Shown piece by piece: positions 1 to 8,012 of a DNA stretch of 13,559 bases. Both the position numbers and the translations under genes were made by a program. Every line of letters begins with the position of its first letter. Within the stretch, counting starts at the first letter, position 1. The DNA comes from Acidobacteriaceae bacterium (GTDB taxonomy: Bacteria; Acidobacteriota; Terriglobia; Bryobacterales; Bryobacteraceae): contig JAFAQG010000213.1 of NCBI GenBank assembly GCA_019246575.1, forward strand, positions 1-13,559, in the 5' to 3' direction. The notes under the pieces were generated by a model, which did not search any database, was not told where the DNA came from, and saw only the letters and a list, made by a program, of their open reading frames with translations.

Positions 1-159
1 TTCGAGCCGGTCACGTTCGAGTCCTCCGGGGGCGCCCTTAACGATCGCATCGACGACGCGTATCGGGCGAAGTACAAGAACAGCCCGTACGTGAAGCCGA
101 TGATCGGCAATCGTGCGCGCTCCGCGACAGTCAAGGTTAGGCCGCGTGAGACGGACTAA
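1..159 (+). CDS. DUF2255 family protein, C-terminal part only
   Basis: The reading frame is open from the first base of the window and ends at a TAA, giving the last 52 residues of a protein whose start lies outside. The piece (…VTFESSGG…RIDDAYRAKY…NSPY…MIGNRARSATVKV…) aligns over nearly its whole length with the C-terminal part of the DUF2255 protein encoded at 9820-10215, at roughly half identical residues by eye. Shared landmarks are VTFE, ID-AYR-KY-NSPY and RAR-AT. DUF2255 is a small bacterial family of unknown function. The CMD-family gene starts 26 bp after the stop, on the same strand and with its own AAGGA ribosome-binding site, so the two are probably co-transcribed. The family call is confident; the upstream part cannot be judged. 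Confidence 0.85.
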   Translation, partial: FEPVTFESSGGALNDRIDDAYRAKYKNSPYVKPMIGNRARSATVKVRPRETD

Positions 160-185
160 CGGCACCGGACAAGGCAAGGAAACCG

Positions 186-887
186 ATGCAGACACTAACC
201 GACACCAGAATGGTGGCTCCTGCACTTGAGAAATATACGGAAGAGACGGTTGCCGAACTTTGGAAACGGCCTGGGCTTACAGCACGAGATCGCAGCATTG
301 TTACTGTAGCGGCTTTGATCGCGCGCAACCAGACCATCGAGATGGCTTACTACATGGGCCTCGCGCTTGATAGCGGTCTTAAACCCCGCGAAATTTCCGA
401 GATTATTACCCATCTCGCGTTCTACTCCGGCTGGGCGAACGCCATGTCGGCGGTCGCGGCGACGGAGACTGTATTCTCCGAGCGTAAGATCGGAGCCGAT
501 CAACTGCCTGTCGCTTCGCCTCCGCTTCTTCCAGTGAACAAAGACGCCGAAGAGAAACGCGCGGCGCGAGTTGAACAGCAGTTCGGCAAAGTGGCTCCGG
601 GAATGGTGCAGTACACCACTGATGTTCTCTTTCGCGATGTTTGGCTTCGACCTGATCTTAGTCCCCGCGATCGAAGTCTGACTACCGTCAGCGCGCTGAT
701 TGCCTCCGGCCAAGCCGCACAGATTCCGTACCATCTCAACAGGGCGATGGATAACGGACTGACTAAGACGGAGGCGGCAGAGGTCATCACGCACCTAGCG
801 TTTTACGCGGGGTGGCCGCACGCCTTTTCGGCCCTGCCTGTCGCAAAGGATGTTTTCGAGAAACGGGATCAGCAGACAGAAATATAG
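186..887 (+). CDS. Carboxymuconolactone decarboxylase family protein with two CMD domains
   Basis: A 233-residue soluble protein built from two copies of the CMD fold, at about residues 16-92 and 141-213. Each copy carries (T/S)xRDRS, then an alpha-helical AALIA/SALIA segment, and ends in ITHLAFYxGW. The copies are joined by a proline- and charge-rich linker (about 105-135). No CxxC motif is present, so an AhpD-like thiol peroxidase role is unlikely; the protein resembles the gamma-carboxymuconolactone decarboxylase branch. The second copy keeps histidines at 183, 203 and 212. The first has only His76 of these, which suggests one catalytic and one structural half (inference). The ATG at 186 is preceded by AAGGA at 5-nt spacing. 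It follows a DUF2255 gene by 26 bp. Members of this family are often annotated as decarboxylases without proof; the substrate is unknown. Confidence 0.88.
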   Translation: MQTLTDTRMVAPALEKYTEETVAELWKRPGLTARDRSIVTVAALIARNQTIEMAYYMGLALDSGLKPREISEIITHLAFYSGWANAMSAVAATETVFSERKIGADQLPVASPPLLPVNKDAEEKRAARVEQQFGKVAPGMVQYTTDVLFRDVWLRPDLSPRDRSLTTVSALIASGQAAQIPYHLNRAMDNGLTKTEAAEVITHLAFYAGWPHAFSALPVAKDVFEKRDQQTEI

Positions 888-976
888 AAATCAATCGAGT
901 TGGATTGCGACGACGAATATTCTAAGGTCACGATGCACCCGGATCGGGCTCCAGTGCATGACCGGTTTCGCCGTTT

Positions 977-2092
977 TCAAGGAGATGATGGTGAGGGCAC
1001 GACGCCGGGTATCCAATGAACGGCATTGTCGTGGTAGAGCTTGCGAAGCACTTCGGGCGGCAAATTGAGGCCCTGCGCTTTCCGCCCCTGATATTGGACG
1101 ATTGCTTCCGATGAGAAGAAAGCCCAATCGGTGGCATAACGCCTCTGCCAAGCGTTGATTGCTGTCTGCGTGTTCTGGCCCGCAGAGAGCGACAGATCTG
1201 TTCCGTAGAGAATTCGATCCTGATACTTGATGAGGAATTGCCGGGCTTTCTCGCGGGGTTGCATCGCGAGATAAATCACACGAGCGGCGGTGTCCACGGC
1301 GAAATTGGAATAACGATCCAGCCGCTGTGCGATTTCGTCCAGGTTGGTTTCCAAACTGCCGAGATGTGCTCCGACGACGCGGAGCTCGGGGTTTTGTTCC
1401 AGGATATGATCACGAGCTTCAATAATGGTTGCCTTGCGCGGGTGATCCGGCTGGTTGTACATGTACCATTCCGGATGCTGGCTGTAGTATCTATAATCAG
1501 GTGAGTTCTTGTTCGGCGGCTGCCAGCAGGAGTCAGGCTCAGCCAAGTGCGCGATCAAGGTCTTACCATGAGCGGCGATGTCCTTATAGATCGGCTCGAG
1601 GCGGAAATCGTCGGGCATTACGAATTTCCCCGATTGGTCTTTCAGCTCCATTCCGACGTTTTTCCATATCTTGACGGCAACAGCACCCCGGGCAAAATCA
1701 CGATTGAGCTGCCGAACGGCGTTGGTCGCAAAATCGCGGTCGGAGAAGTGAAAGGGATCAAAAGTAGTACAAAGAACGGCCTTGCCGTTGCTGCCGTTTA
1801 CAAACGCCTGGGCCGCTGCGATCTTCGACTCGAGAGTAGGAAACTCCGCATCTTCCCTGTTCGCGACGACAATGTCGACAAGGCGCAGATGGAGTCTGTG
1901 GAGAAATGTGTAGAATTCCGGATCCACTTTGACCACATGAGCATGCGCGTCGATCGGCTCGATGGCTGTGAATGCCTGCAGTTGGGCAGGGGAGAACGTG
2001 GCGGCCGTGTCGCCAGAACTTTGGGCCGCTATCGCAACAGCAACAGCAATCGAAGTCCATCCAACGAAATGGAGTGTGATTCCTTGGCGCAT
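977..2092 (-). CDS. Exported amidohydrolase-2 family metal-dependent hydrolase
   Basis: A 371-residue protein with a hydrophobic N-terminus (about residues 8-23) and an alanine/serine-rich stretch fitting a signal peptide, so it is probably periplasmic. The amidohydrolase TIM-barrel landmarks are in order: DAHAH at 48-52 (the HxH metal pair, His50 and His52), a lysine at 141 in AVKIWKNVG after the fourth strand, His182 in IAHLAEP, His243 in GAHLGS, and Asp299 in LYGTD, the usual catalytic aspartate. This ligand set is that of the pfam04909 group, which includes decarboxylases and lactonases as well as hydrolases, so the substrate cannot be named. The start is the ATG opening the signal peptide, but no good Shine-Dalgarno sequence precedes it. 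It is divergent from the acyltransferase-like gene at 2168, with 75 bp between, and convergent with the CMD gene. Confidence 0.85.
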   Translation of the reverse strand: MRQGITLHFVGWTSIAVAVAIAAQSSGDTAATFSPAQLQAFTAIEPIDAHAHVVKVDPEFYTFLHRLHLRLVDIVVANREDAEFPTLESKIAAAQAFVNGSNGKAVLCTTFDPFHFSDRDFATNAVRQLNRDFARGAVAVKIWKNVGMELKDQSGKFVMPDDFRLEPIYKDIAAHGKTLIAHLAEPDSCWQPPNKNSPDYRYYSQHPEWYMYNQPDHPRKATIIEARDHILEQNPELRVVGAHLGSLETNLDEIAQRLDRYSNFAVDTAARVIYLAMQPREKARQFLIKYQDRILYGTDLSLSAGQNTQTAINAWQRRYATDWAFFSSEAIVQYQGRKAQGLNLPPEVLRKLYHDNAVHWIPGVVPSPSSP

Positions 2093-2131
2093 GTTCTATA
2101 TGAAGGAAGCTTACCGGAACGCAATCGCGAG

Positions 2132-2142
2132 TGGCACTGCCA
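2132..2142. promoter_or_regulatory. Short palindrome in a divergent intergenic region (possible operator)
   Basis: The 75-bp gap between the amidohydrolase (-) and the acyltransferase-like gene (+) contains TGGCA-C-TGCCA, a perfect 5-bp inverted repeat around one base. It lies 26 bp before the acyltransferase start. A symmetric site in a divergent promoter region could be an operator, but it is short and I could place no convincing -10/-35 pair around it. Confidence 0.2.
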
Positions 2143-2167
2143 AGCCGGTTGAATTGAGGTCTGAGAT

Positions 2168-3397
2168 ATGGCGAACGTAGCGGTTCAAGAAGGTCGGGCT
2201 TCTGCTCTCGACATCATCTCCCCAACGGTTCAAGTCTCCGGTGCACGTAATGTAGCGGTGGACGCGTATCGCGGGTTGGTGATGATTCTGATGATGGCGG
2301 AGGTGCTACGTCTCGCGCGTGTGGCGCAAGCTTATCCCGGGAACTGGTTTTGGGCCGTTTTGGGCTATAACCAGACGCACGTTGAATGGTCCGGTTGCTC
2401 GGTGCACGATCTCATTCAGCCTTCGTTTTCTTTCCTGGTCGGTGTTGCTCTGCCGTACTCGATAGCCAACCGTCTCGCGAAAGGTGCGACGTTCCCAAGA
2501 TTATTCTTGCGAGCGCTATGGCGGTCGTTGGTGCTCGTCGCGCTCGGAATCTTTCTGCGGTCGATGCACAGCCCGCAAACTTACTTCACTTTCGAAGACA
2601 CACTAACGCAAATCGGACTCGGATATCCGTTTTTGTTTGTTCTCGGGTTCTGTTCCGAGCGCCGGCAGTGGACCGCGCTCTCGCTGATTCTATTTGGATA
2701 CTGGCTCGCCTGGGCGTTGTACCCGGTACACGCGGTCGATTACCCGATTCCCGGTGTCCCTCCAAACTGGACGCATAACTTCACGGGATTTGCTGCTCAC
2801 TGGAATAAAAACAACAATCTCGGAACCGCCTTTGATCAGTGGTTTCTAAACTTGTTTCCGCGGGTCAGCAGATTTGTTGCAAACGAGGGGGGGTATCTAA
2901 CGCTCAGTTTCATTCCAACGCTAGGCACAATGATCTTGGGGCTGGTCGCCGGCCGGTGGCTGAGAGCGTTTGCGCCTGTGATTCCGATTAGACGATTGCT
3001 TATTGCAGGCACCGCCGGAATCGCTGCCGGACTCGTGTTGCACTTTACCGGCATATGTCCGATCGTGAAACGTATCTGGACACCCAGTTGGACCTTGTTC
3101 AGTGGTGGGGCGTGCTTCGTTCTGCTTGCCGCTTTCAGTTGGGTTATCGATGTGAAGGGTTATCGGAAGGCGGCCTTCCCACTGGTCGTGGTGGGAATGA
3201 ATTCTATAGCTGCGTACCTGATCGCGCACTTGTGCGAAGATTTCGTGTCGAGCAGCCTGCGAATTCACCTCGGCAGTGCGCCTTTTCAGGTTTTCGGGAA
3301 AGGCGTTGAACCATTGGTGTTCGGGAGCGCCATTCTCGCAGTCTATTGGCTGATGCTGTTTTGGATGTACCGGCGCAAGTTATTCCTCAAGATCTAA
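2168..3397 (+). CDS. HGSNAT/DUF5009-like multipass membrane acyltransferase
   Basis: A 409-residue membrane protein with about nine to ten hydrophobic segments spread from residue 34 to 403. The N-terminal signature of the heparan-alpha-glucosaminide N-acetyltransferase-like family is visible: [13 protein letters not shown] (about 31-43), then H71, W74, G76 and D81-L-I-x-P85 in a HxxWxGxxxxDLxxP pattern followed by [10 protein letters not shown]. The C-terminal part has [13 protein letters not shown], typical of the same family. Human HGSNAT transfers acetyl groups across a membrane to glucosamine ends of heparan. Bacterial relatives are presumed to acylate envelope or recycled sugars, but the substrate here is unknown. 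GAGG lies 8 nt before the ATG. The gene is divergent from the exported amidohydrolase and convergent with the TonB-dependent receptor; the 77 bp between its stop and the receptor's stop hold no convincing terminator. Confidence 0.82.
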   Translation: MANVAVQEGRASALDIISPTVQVSGARNVAVDAYRGLVMILMMAEVLRLARVAQAYPGNWFWAVLGYNQTHVEWSGCSVHDLIQPSFSFLVGVALPYSIANRLAKGATFPRLFLRALWRSLVLVALGIFLRSMHSPQTYFTFEDTLTQIGLGYPFLFVLGFCSERRQWTALSLILFGYWLAWALYPVHAVDYPIPGVPPNWTHNFTGFAAHWNKNNNLGTAFDQWFLNLFPRVSRFVANEGGYLTLSFIPTLGTMILGLVAGRWLRAFAPVIPIRRLLIAGTAGIAAGLVLHFTGICPIVKRIWTPSWTLFSGGACFVLLAAFSWVIDVKGYRKAAFPLVVVGMNSIAAYLIAHLCEDFVSSSLRIHLGSAPFQVFGKGVEPLVFGSAILAVYWLMLFWMYRRKLFLKI

Positions 3398-3474
3398 CTA
3401 AAGCCGGTTTTTGCGTCCAGATATCAGGTGGCGTTCCGGGTAGAAGAAGAGCTGCCACGGTAGCGGCGGACGAA

Positions 3475-6400
3475 TTACCAGGTAAATTTCGCAACCACCT
3501 GTATCACACGCGGGTTACTGCTGAACGCCTGCGTCGGGTTGTTAAAGGTCGGAGAGTTCACGCTGACATAGCTCAGCGCGCCACTGGTGAAGGTGTTTAT
3601 ATTCTCTACGTTGTCGATCCTGCCCGGAATGAATTGCGGATGATTGAAGAGGTTCAACGCCTCAGCGCTGAATTCCATTCCGAACCGCTCGTGGAAAGTG
3701 AATCGCTTTAAAAGAGTGATGTCGATGTTATCGATAGGACGGGAGGGTTCCGTATTACGTCCGGCATTTGCAACAGCGCCGAGACCGGCCTGAATGTAAC
3801 GGCCGTTTGGATTAGCGGCAACCCAGGCGACTACAGAGTTCACACTCGCGGCCGGCGCTGTCGGTTGGACAACCGCGCCCGTGCGCGTGAGTCCGTAAAC
3901 CGCGCTGCCGGTGCCCGCGATACCTGACGGATTTACAATAGTGCGGTCAGGAGCGGAGTCGGCATTCAGGTTGGAGTCGATCCCGCCGCTCTGAACTGTG
4001 TAGTATTCAGGAGATTCATACGTATAGATGGGAGCTATCTCCCAGTTCCCAATCAGGTTTTTTACAAACCAGTTATTGCTTGCTTTGAACCACGGCGCGT
4101 CATAGACCGCGCTGATGGTCACGCGCTGCCGATGGTCGAGAGCCGAGGACGCTTTCTCAGCCGACAAATTGAAAAAGTCCTGAGCCCGGCGGGGCGTTAG
4201 ATAGGTACTGGCCACCTCCGCCGTGCTGTTGTCGATGAGATGACTCCAGGTATAAGCAGCTTGAAACTGGAGTCCGTTGTTAAAACGGCGGTTAAGCTGC
4301 ACGGCCAAACTGTTGTAATCGGAGTAACCCTGGTACGTGTATGCAGTGATGGCAGAGCTGAAGCCAGCGCTCGCGTATGCGGGGACTGCGTTACCGATCG
4401 CGCGTATGTCGCCGACGGTGTACGGTAAGGCTGCCAGAGTTGCTGATGAAGGCGGCGACATGAACGTCGGTATGTTCACCGTGGCCGTCACCGGCGATCG
4501 CCGGTCTAGTTGCTGCTGAGTGATCAGGTGAACGCCCTTTGTCCCGAGATAGCGGACGTCGAGGGTGTAATTCTTCGCAAAAATATGCTGGACATCAAGA
4601 GTGTAGTTGATGGAATAGGGTAACCGTTGATCGGGCAACCAAGAGGAGGTGGCTGCCCGCGCGCCGGCCACCGTAAATGAAGTCAGACCTTGCGCCTGGG
4701 TTATACCGCCGTTCCTCAAGAAGTTCGTGCCCACGCCTAGCGCAGGCACGTTAACCGTGGTGCTGAATTCAGGAGGAACGGCGTTCAGACCGACGTTGTC
4801 GAACGTCACGTCGTAAGCGATCCCGAAGCCTGAACGGATGACAGTGTTACCGCTGTTGGACGGAGTCCAGGCAAATCCCACGCGCGGCGCGATGCCGTAA
4901 GGCGAAGCTTTCGGGGCATGAAAGTCGATCAACCCCGGCACACTGGCAATCTGATTGAGTCTCTGGGCCTGAATGCCGAGCGGAACCGTGCTGTATTCGT
5001 AACGAGCACCGAGATCCAGCGTTAGATTCGGGCGGATGCGCCAGGTGTCCTGGCCGTAACTGTAAGTGGCGAGCTGATTCCCGTAGAAAGGATGCACGCC
5101 CAAGTTACGCTGTCCAAGAGAATCGGGGGTAAAATCCTGCAAATAATTGGCTACTTTCGTGTAGTCGTAATCGCCGCGCACCCGTTGGACGAAGAACTCA
5201 GGAGCGATATAGTCGCGGAACTCCGTTCCGAATTTAAGTGTATGGCTCCCGTGTATCCACGTGAGATTTTCGACGCCCTGATAGAGGTTGTCGATCGTGG
5301 CCTGCGGATAGTTCGGATTGGGGCCGACTTGCAGATTCAGGTCGACAAATTGCAAGTTGGGGAATGCATCGAGCCCCGGGAAAGTTTGATCTCCGACCGG
5401 TTGCGACTGATTTTGCCGCTGGTATGCCAAGCGCAATTCGTTCGTGAGGTGCGGTCCAAAGGTATGGTATTCGGCCAGCGTGGCTAATTGATACCTGGCC
5501 GGCGTAAGCGTATAGAACACCGGTAGATTCGCCGTTGTATTGATCGTATCTTCCCGGTCATAGATATAGCGTCCCCGCAGTTGATCCTTGTCGGAAAAAA
5601 CATAATCAACGCTCGCGACGCCGTAATACTTGTTTGAGTAGTTCAGTGCGGCAATGGGAATGATGCCGGTCGGCACAGAGGTCGAGCCAATGGTGATAAC
5701 CGGGCTGCCCGGAGTAACTGCAGGAGCGACAGCACCATACTTTTGCAAAACGCTGAGATTGGTTTGATTCACCGCGGGCAAGGCCGCCAGAGTGGAATAC
5801 CCGGCGGTGGTTGGCGCGTAAACGGTAGCTGCCGTCGTGCTTGCCTGCTCCAGGGGATTATATTCGAAGGATGTGAAAAAGAACAGCTTATCCTTTTTCA
5901 TAGGGCCGCCGAAATTCGCTCCTAAATGGTTCTGATCGTACCTGGGTTGTGTGTAGATTTTCTTATTTTTGAACGATTGGTCCAACGCGTTCAGGTTGCG
6001 ATTTCTCAGGTAATCGTAAAGTGTTCCATGAAAATTGTTACTTCCGCTTTTTACAATGGTATTGAATTGGCCGCCGGATGAGTGGCCATACTCAGCCTGA
6101 TACTGATTCTGAAGGAGTGTAAATTCCGCCACGGATTCATTCGGCACGTACACGATTGGGCCCGTGACGGACTTGTTGTTGTTATCTACACCATCAACGG
6201 TGAAGTTATTGTTCCTGGGGCGCTGGCCTCCAATGGACGGCCCGGTACCGACCCCTATGCCGCCGCTACTCGCGACTCCCGCGTTCAGAAGGGAGAGGTT
6301 GAGTACGCCTTGTCCGATTGCGGTGTTCGGAAAATCGGCCACTTGTTTCGTAATGAACGTATTCTGAATCTGGGCGGTGGTGGTGTCGATCATCGCGGCG

Positions 6401-6768
6401 GCTTCGGTCACCTCGATTGCTGTTGAAACTGTTCCGACTTTGAGAGACAGGTTCGCAGTGGTGGTCTGGTTCAGTTGGACCGCGACGTCCCTCAGCTCGG
6501 ACGCCGCAAAGCCCGTAGCAGTGGCGGTCAGGTTATAATTGCCCGGCTCGAGATTTGACAACCGGTATTCGCCGCTTGAGTTCGTAGCCGTGCTGTTTTT
6601 GATATTGGTGGCGGTGTTAGTAGCGGTAACTGTCGCGTTGGCTACAGTGCCGCCGGTCGCGTCGGTGATGGTTCCGACAAGATCGCCGCTGATGGCTTGT
6701 CCGTAAGCGCTGCTCAAGCTCCACAGCGCAAGGAGTGTAATTCTTAAACTCGCCCCAGTGATTTTCAT
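3475..6768 (-). CDS. TonB-dependent receptor, Oar-like, with carboxypeptidase-regulatory domain
   Basis: A giant outer-membrane protein of about 1097 residues (1103 if an earlier in-frame ATG at 6786 is used). From the chosen start it opens with a signal peptide (MKITGASLRITLLALWSLSS…) ending near AYGQA. A carboxypeptidase-regulatory-like beta-sandwich follows (about 26-110, GTITDATGGTVANATV … SGEYRLSNLEPGNY…). Next is a plug region containing the glycine/asparagine-rich GGQRPRNNNFTVDGVDNNN, then a long beta-barrel. The last residues, VVAKFTW, end in an aromatic as outer-membrane barrels do. This architecture is expanded in Acidobacteriota. It takes up or binds large ligands using TonB energy, but the ligand is unknown. 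No SusD-like partner, sigma factor or anti-sigma gene lies beside it. The start at 6768 is preferred because a predicted promoter (6794-6822) would place transcription start at or just before the upstream ATG. Confidence 0.92.
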   Translation of the reverse strand: MKITGASLRITLLALWSLSSAYGQAISGDLVGTITDATGGTVANATVTATNTATNIKNSTATNSSGEYRLSNLEPGNYNLTATATGFAASELRDVAVQLNQTTTANLSLKVGTVSTAIEVTEAAAMIDTTTAQIQNTFITKQVADFPNTAIGQGVLNLSLLNAGVASSGGIGVGTGPSIGGQRPRNNNFTVDGVDNNNKSVTGPIVYVPNESVAEFTLLQNQYQAEYGHSSGGQFNTIVKSGSNNFHGTLYDYLRNRNLNALDQSFKNKKIYTQPRYDQNHLGANFGGPMKKDKLFFFTSFEYNPLEQASTTAATVYAPTTAGYSTLAALPAVNQTNLSVLQKYGAVAPAVTPGSPVITIGSTSVPTGIIPIAALNYSNKYYGVASVDYVFSDKDQLRGRYIYDREDTINTTANLPVFYTLTPARYQLATLAEYHTFGPHLTNELRLAYQRQNQSQPVGDQTFPGLDAFPNLQFVDLNLQVGPNPNYPQATIDNLYQGVENLTWIHGSHTLKFGTEFRDYIAPEFFVQRVRGDYDYTKVANYLQDFTPDSLGQRNLGVHPFYGNQLATYSYGQDTWRIRPNLTLDLGARYEYSTVPLGIQAQRLNQIASVPGLIDFHAPKASPYGIAPRVGFAWTPSNSGNTVIRSGFGIAYDVTFDNVGLNAVPPEFSTTVNVPALGVGTNFLRNGGITQAQGLTSFTVAGARAATSSWLPDQRLPYSINYTLDVQHIFAKNYTLDVRYLGTKGVHLITQQQLDRRSPVTATVNIPTFMSPPSSATLAALPYTVGDIRAIGNAVPAYASAGFSSAITAYTYQGYSDYNSLAVQLNRRFNNGLQFQAAYTWSHLIDNSTAEVASTYLTPRRAQDFFNLSAEKASSALDHRQRVTISAVYDAPWFKASNNWFVKNLIGNWEIAPIYTYESPEYYTVQSGGIDSNLNADSAPDRTIVNPSGIAGTGSAVYGLTRTGAVVQPTAPAASVNSVVAWVAANPNGRYIQAGLGAVANAGRNTEPSRPIDNIDITLLKRFTFHERFGMEFSAEALNLFNHPQFIPGRIDNVENINTFTSGALSYVSVNSPTFNNPTQAFSSNPRVIQVVAKFTW

Positions 6769-6793
6769 GGTAAGCCCCGGAGGCATTTGTTAT

Positions 6794-6822
6794 GCCATAC
6801 ATATGTTAAGTAATTTTGTCAA
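6794..6822 (-). promoter_or_regulatory. Predicted sigma70-type promoter of the TonB-dependent receptor gene
   Basis: Read on the minus strand there is a perfect -35 hexamer TTGACA (plus-strand 6817-6822), a 17-bp spacer, and TATGGC (6794-6799), which matches the -10 consensus at its first three positions. Transcription would begin near 6787, leaving a leader of about 20 nt before the ATG at 6768. The perfect -35 and ideal spacing make this believable, but the weak -10 keeps confidence moderate. Confidence 0.45.
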
Positions 6823-6840
6823 GAAGTTAGAGAACGAATG

Positions 6841-6859
6841 TGCGGTCCGGATATCCGCA
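6841..6859. repeat. Palindrome upstream of the receptor promoter
   Basis: TGCGG (6841-6845) and CCGCA (6855-6859) form a 5-bp stem. Overlapping them is the 10-bp perfect palindrome CGGATATCCG (6848-6857). The motif GGTCCGG at 6844-6850 recurs as a direct repeat at 6875-6881. All of this sits just upstream of the predicted -35 element of the receptor gene, a position where an activator could bind. The rest of the 203-bp gap (6787-6989) shows nothing else I can name. Confidence 0.25.
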
Positions 6860-6989
6860 GTTTCATAGGAACTTGGTCCGGGGAATATGAATACCGAGAC
6901 CGCGAGTTACAGTACTTCGGAGCTTCGAGGGCGGATCCGCTTACTGCGTGCGCGGTTCGGATTACCCGCGGCTCCACCTTTCATGTGTG

Positions 6990-7712
6990 TTAGGCGGCTT
7001 TGTGGCAGATGCCTTGGAGTTTGGGGTCGGCCTGGAATTCGGCAACGATCTCTTCAAGGGAGCGTTTTGCCACGTCCTTCCACATCCAGAAGGGGACGTG
7101 CGTATTGCCGGGAAGGTCGGCTTTGACCAGGCCCTCGATCTCGGTCTTCTGTTCCACCGCGGCGGCGCGGGCATTTGCCGTTCGAAGCCGCGCTTCGTGT
7201 AACTCCTGCCTGCGGGTTTCGGCGGACTGCTTCTGGTTGAGGCGCTCGGCGTCGATGGCTTCTTTGTGCCGTTGCCGTTCGAAGCCAAGCTGCTCGCGAA
7301 CTTTTTGGGCGCGGATACGAAGGAGATCGTTGAGCGATTTGGAAAAACCACGGTCGCTGGCAGTTTGGTAGCGGAGATAGAGGGCGATAGATTTCTGTTG
7401 CTCACGGGACTCGCATCCGGCAGTGAGCGCTTGATCGAGCAGACGGCCCGCGCGGCGGCTGACCCAGAGGTGCTTGGCGAGCTGGTCGACGAGCGTTTCT
7501 TCGCTGGGGGTGGCGGGTTGGTGTTCGTCGCGGAAGGCGGCGAGAAGAGTATCGAACTCTTCCTGATTTTCGTCGGGCAGGACGCGGAACTCGCCGCGAA
7601 AACCGTGTTTGAAATTGTTGCGAGAGGAAACGGCCTTTCCTTCTTCGCTGCGGGGACCGGTACTGCGTTGAGCGTTAGCTCGATTCGCCGCGAGCTGGGC
7701 TGGGGAAGACAT
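6990..7712 (-). CDS. Hypothetical protein of the STGPRSEEGK-motif type, basic coiled-coil
   Basis: A 240-residue soluble protein. Its N-terminus (AANRANAQRSTGPRSEEGK, then SSRNNFKHGF at about 32-41) is the hallmark of a hypothetical family common and multicopy in Acidobacteriota and Planctomycetes, as I recall it. No function is established to my knowledge. The middle and C-terminal parts (about 110-205) are rich in Arg, Glu, Lys and Gln with a helical, coiled-coil look, followed by a tryptophan-containing tail (FWMWKDVAKRSLEEIVAEF). No signal peptide or membrane segment is seen. The start is the ATG at 7712 rather than an upstream TTG at 7724, because GGAG lies 6 nt before it. A 9-bp hairpin lies about 24 nt upstream in the leader. 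Long frames on the other strand and in another minus frame here are shadows. The basic, motif-led N-terminus could suggest nucleic-acid binding, which is only inference. Confidence 0.75.
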   Translation of the reverse strand: MSSPAQLAANRANAQRSTGPRSEEGKAVSSRNNFKHGFRGEFRVLPDENQEEFDTLLAAFRDEHQPATPSEETLVDQLAKHLWVSRRAGRLLDQALTAGCESREQQKSIALYLRYQTASDRGFSKSLNDLLRIRAQKVREQLGFERQRHKEAIDAERLNQKQSAETRRQELHEARLRTANARAAAVEQKTEIEGLVKADLPGNTHVPFWMWKDVAKRSLEEIVAEFQADPKLQGICHKAA

Positions 7713-7735
7713 GTAGGACTCCAAGAACGAGAATC

Positions 7736-7758
7736 GGCAGGCGGCAAGACCGTCTGCC
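7736..7758. repeat. Hairpin in the leader of the STGPRSEEGK-type gene
   Basis: GGCAGGCGG (7736-7744) and CCGTCTGCC (7750-7758) pair over 9 bp with one non-Watson-Crick position (a G-U wobble if transcribed on the plus strand), around the 5-nt loop CAAGA. It lies 24 to 46 nt upstream of the ATG of the minus-strand gene. It has no following T-run, so it is not a standard terminator. It could be a dispersed REP-like element or a structured leader. Confidence 0.45.
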
Positions 7759-8012
7759 CCACGGGTTAGATACCACGAGAGATTGCAAAACGGAGGGGCG
7801 GGGCTGTGGAAAAGCGAGCTAGATACTCAGAAAAGAAGGAAATAACAATATTTTTTCGAGCTGTGACCGGAAACGGGGCAGTGTCGCAGTCGAAATTTCC
7901 CGGAACCAGGTTCTGTTTTTGACAGACTGTAAAATACTCACGCCGCGGTTTGTTATGTGCGCGAGGCGCTCCCGGCAAGATTTCGGTTTTTGGCCAGGCA
8001 CGCAGGCGAAAG
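7759..8012. other. Non-coding stretch before the recombinase relic
   Basis: About 250 bp with no reading frame I consider real. Open frames across it on the minus strand show no recognisable motif and mostly mirror the recombinase relic and the start of the beta-helix gene. It contains an isolated TTGACA (about 7919-7924) with no matching -10 at proper distance, and a T-rich patch near 7850. It may be decayed DNA that belonged to the same element as the recombinase remnant. Confidence 0.4.

Noticed and set aside
195..794. Long open frames antisense to the CMD gene
   Set aside because: They have no domain pattern and lie wholly opposite a gene with two clear CMD repeats and a good ribosome-binding site.
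933..959. ATGCAC…GTGCAT inverted repeat between the CMD and amidohydrolase genes as a bidirectional terminator
   Set aside because: It is a 6-bp stem with a 15-nt loop that pairs poorly inside, and there is no T-run. It may be chance.
2093..2120. TATAGA upstream of the amidohydrolase as its -10 box
   Set aside because: It lies 2 nt before the ATG, so transcription would begin inside the coding sequence; the paired -35 is also weak.
3450..3463. Hairpin GCTGC-CACG-GTAGC between the acyltransferase-like gene and the receptor as a terminator
   Set aside because: The stem is only 5 bp and no T-run follows on either strand.
7266..7769. Plus-strand frame of 167 codons, and a 266-codon minus frame, over the STGPRSEEGK-type gene
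   Set aside because: The plus frame is a compositional mirror and the other minus frame is very rich in Ser and Pro. Only the frame at 6990-7712 shows a conserved motif and a ribosome-binding site.
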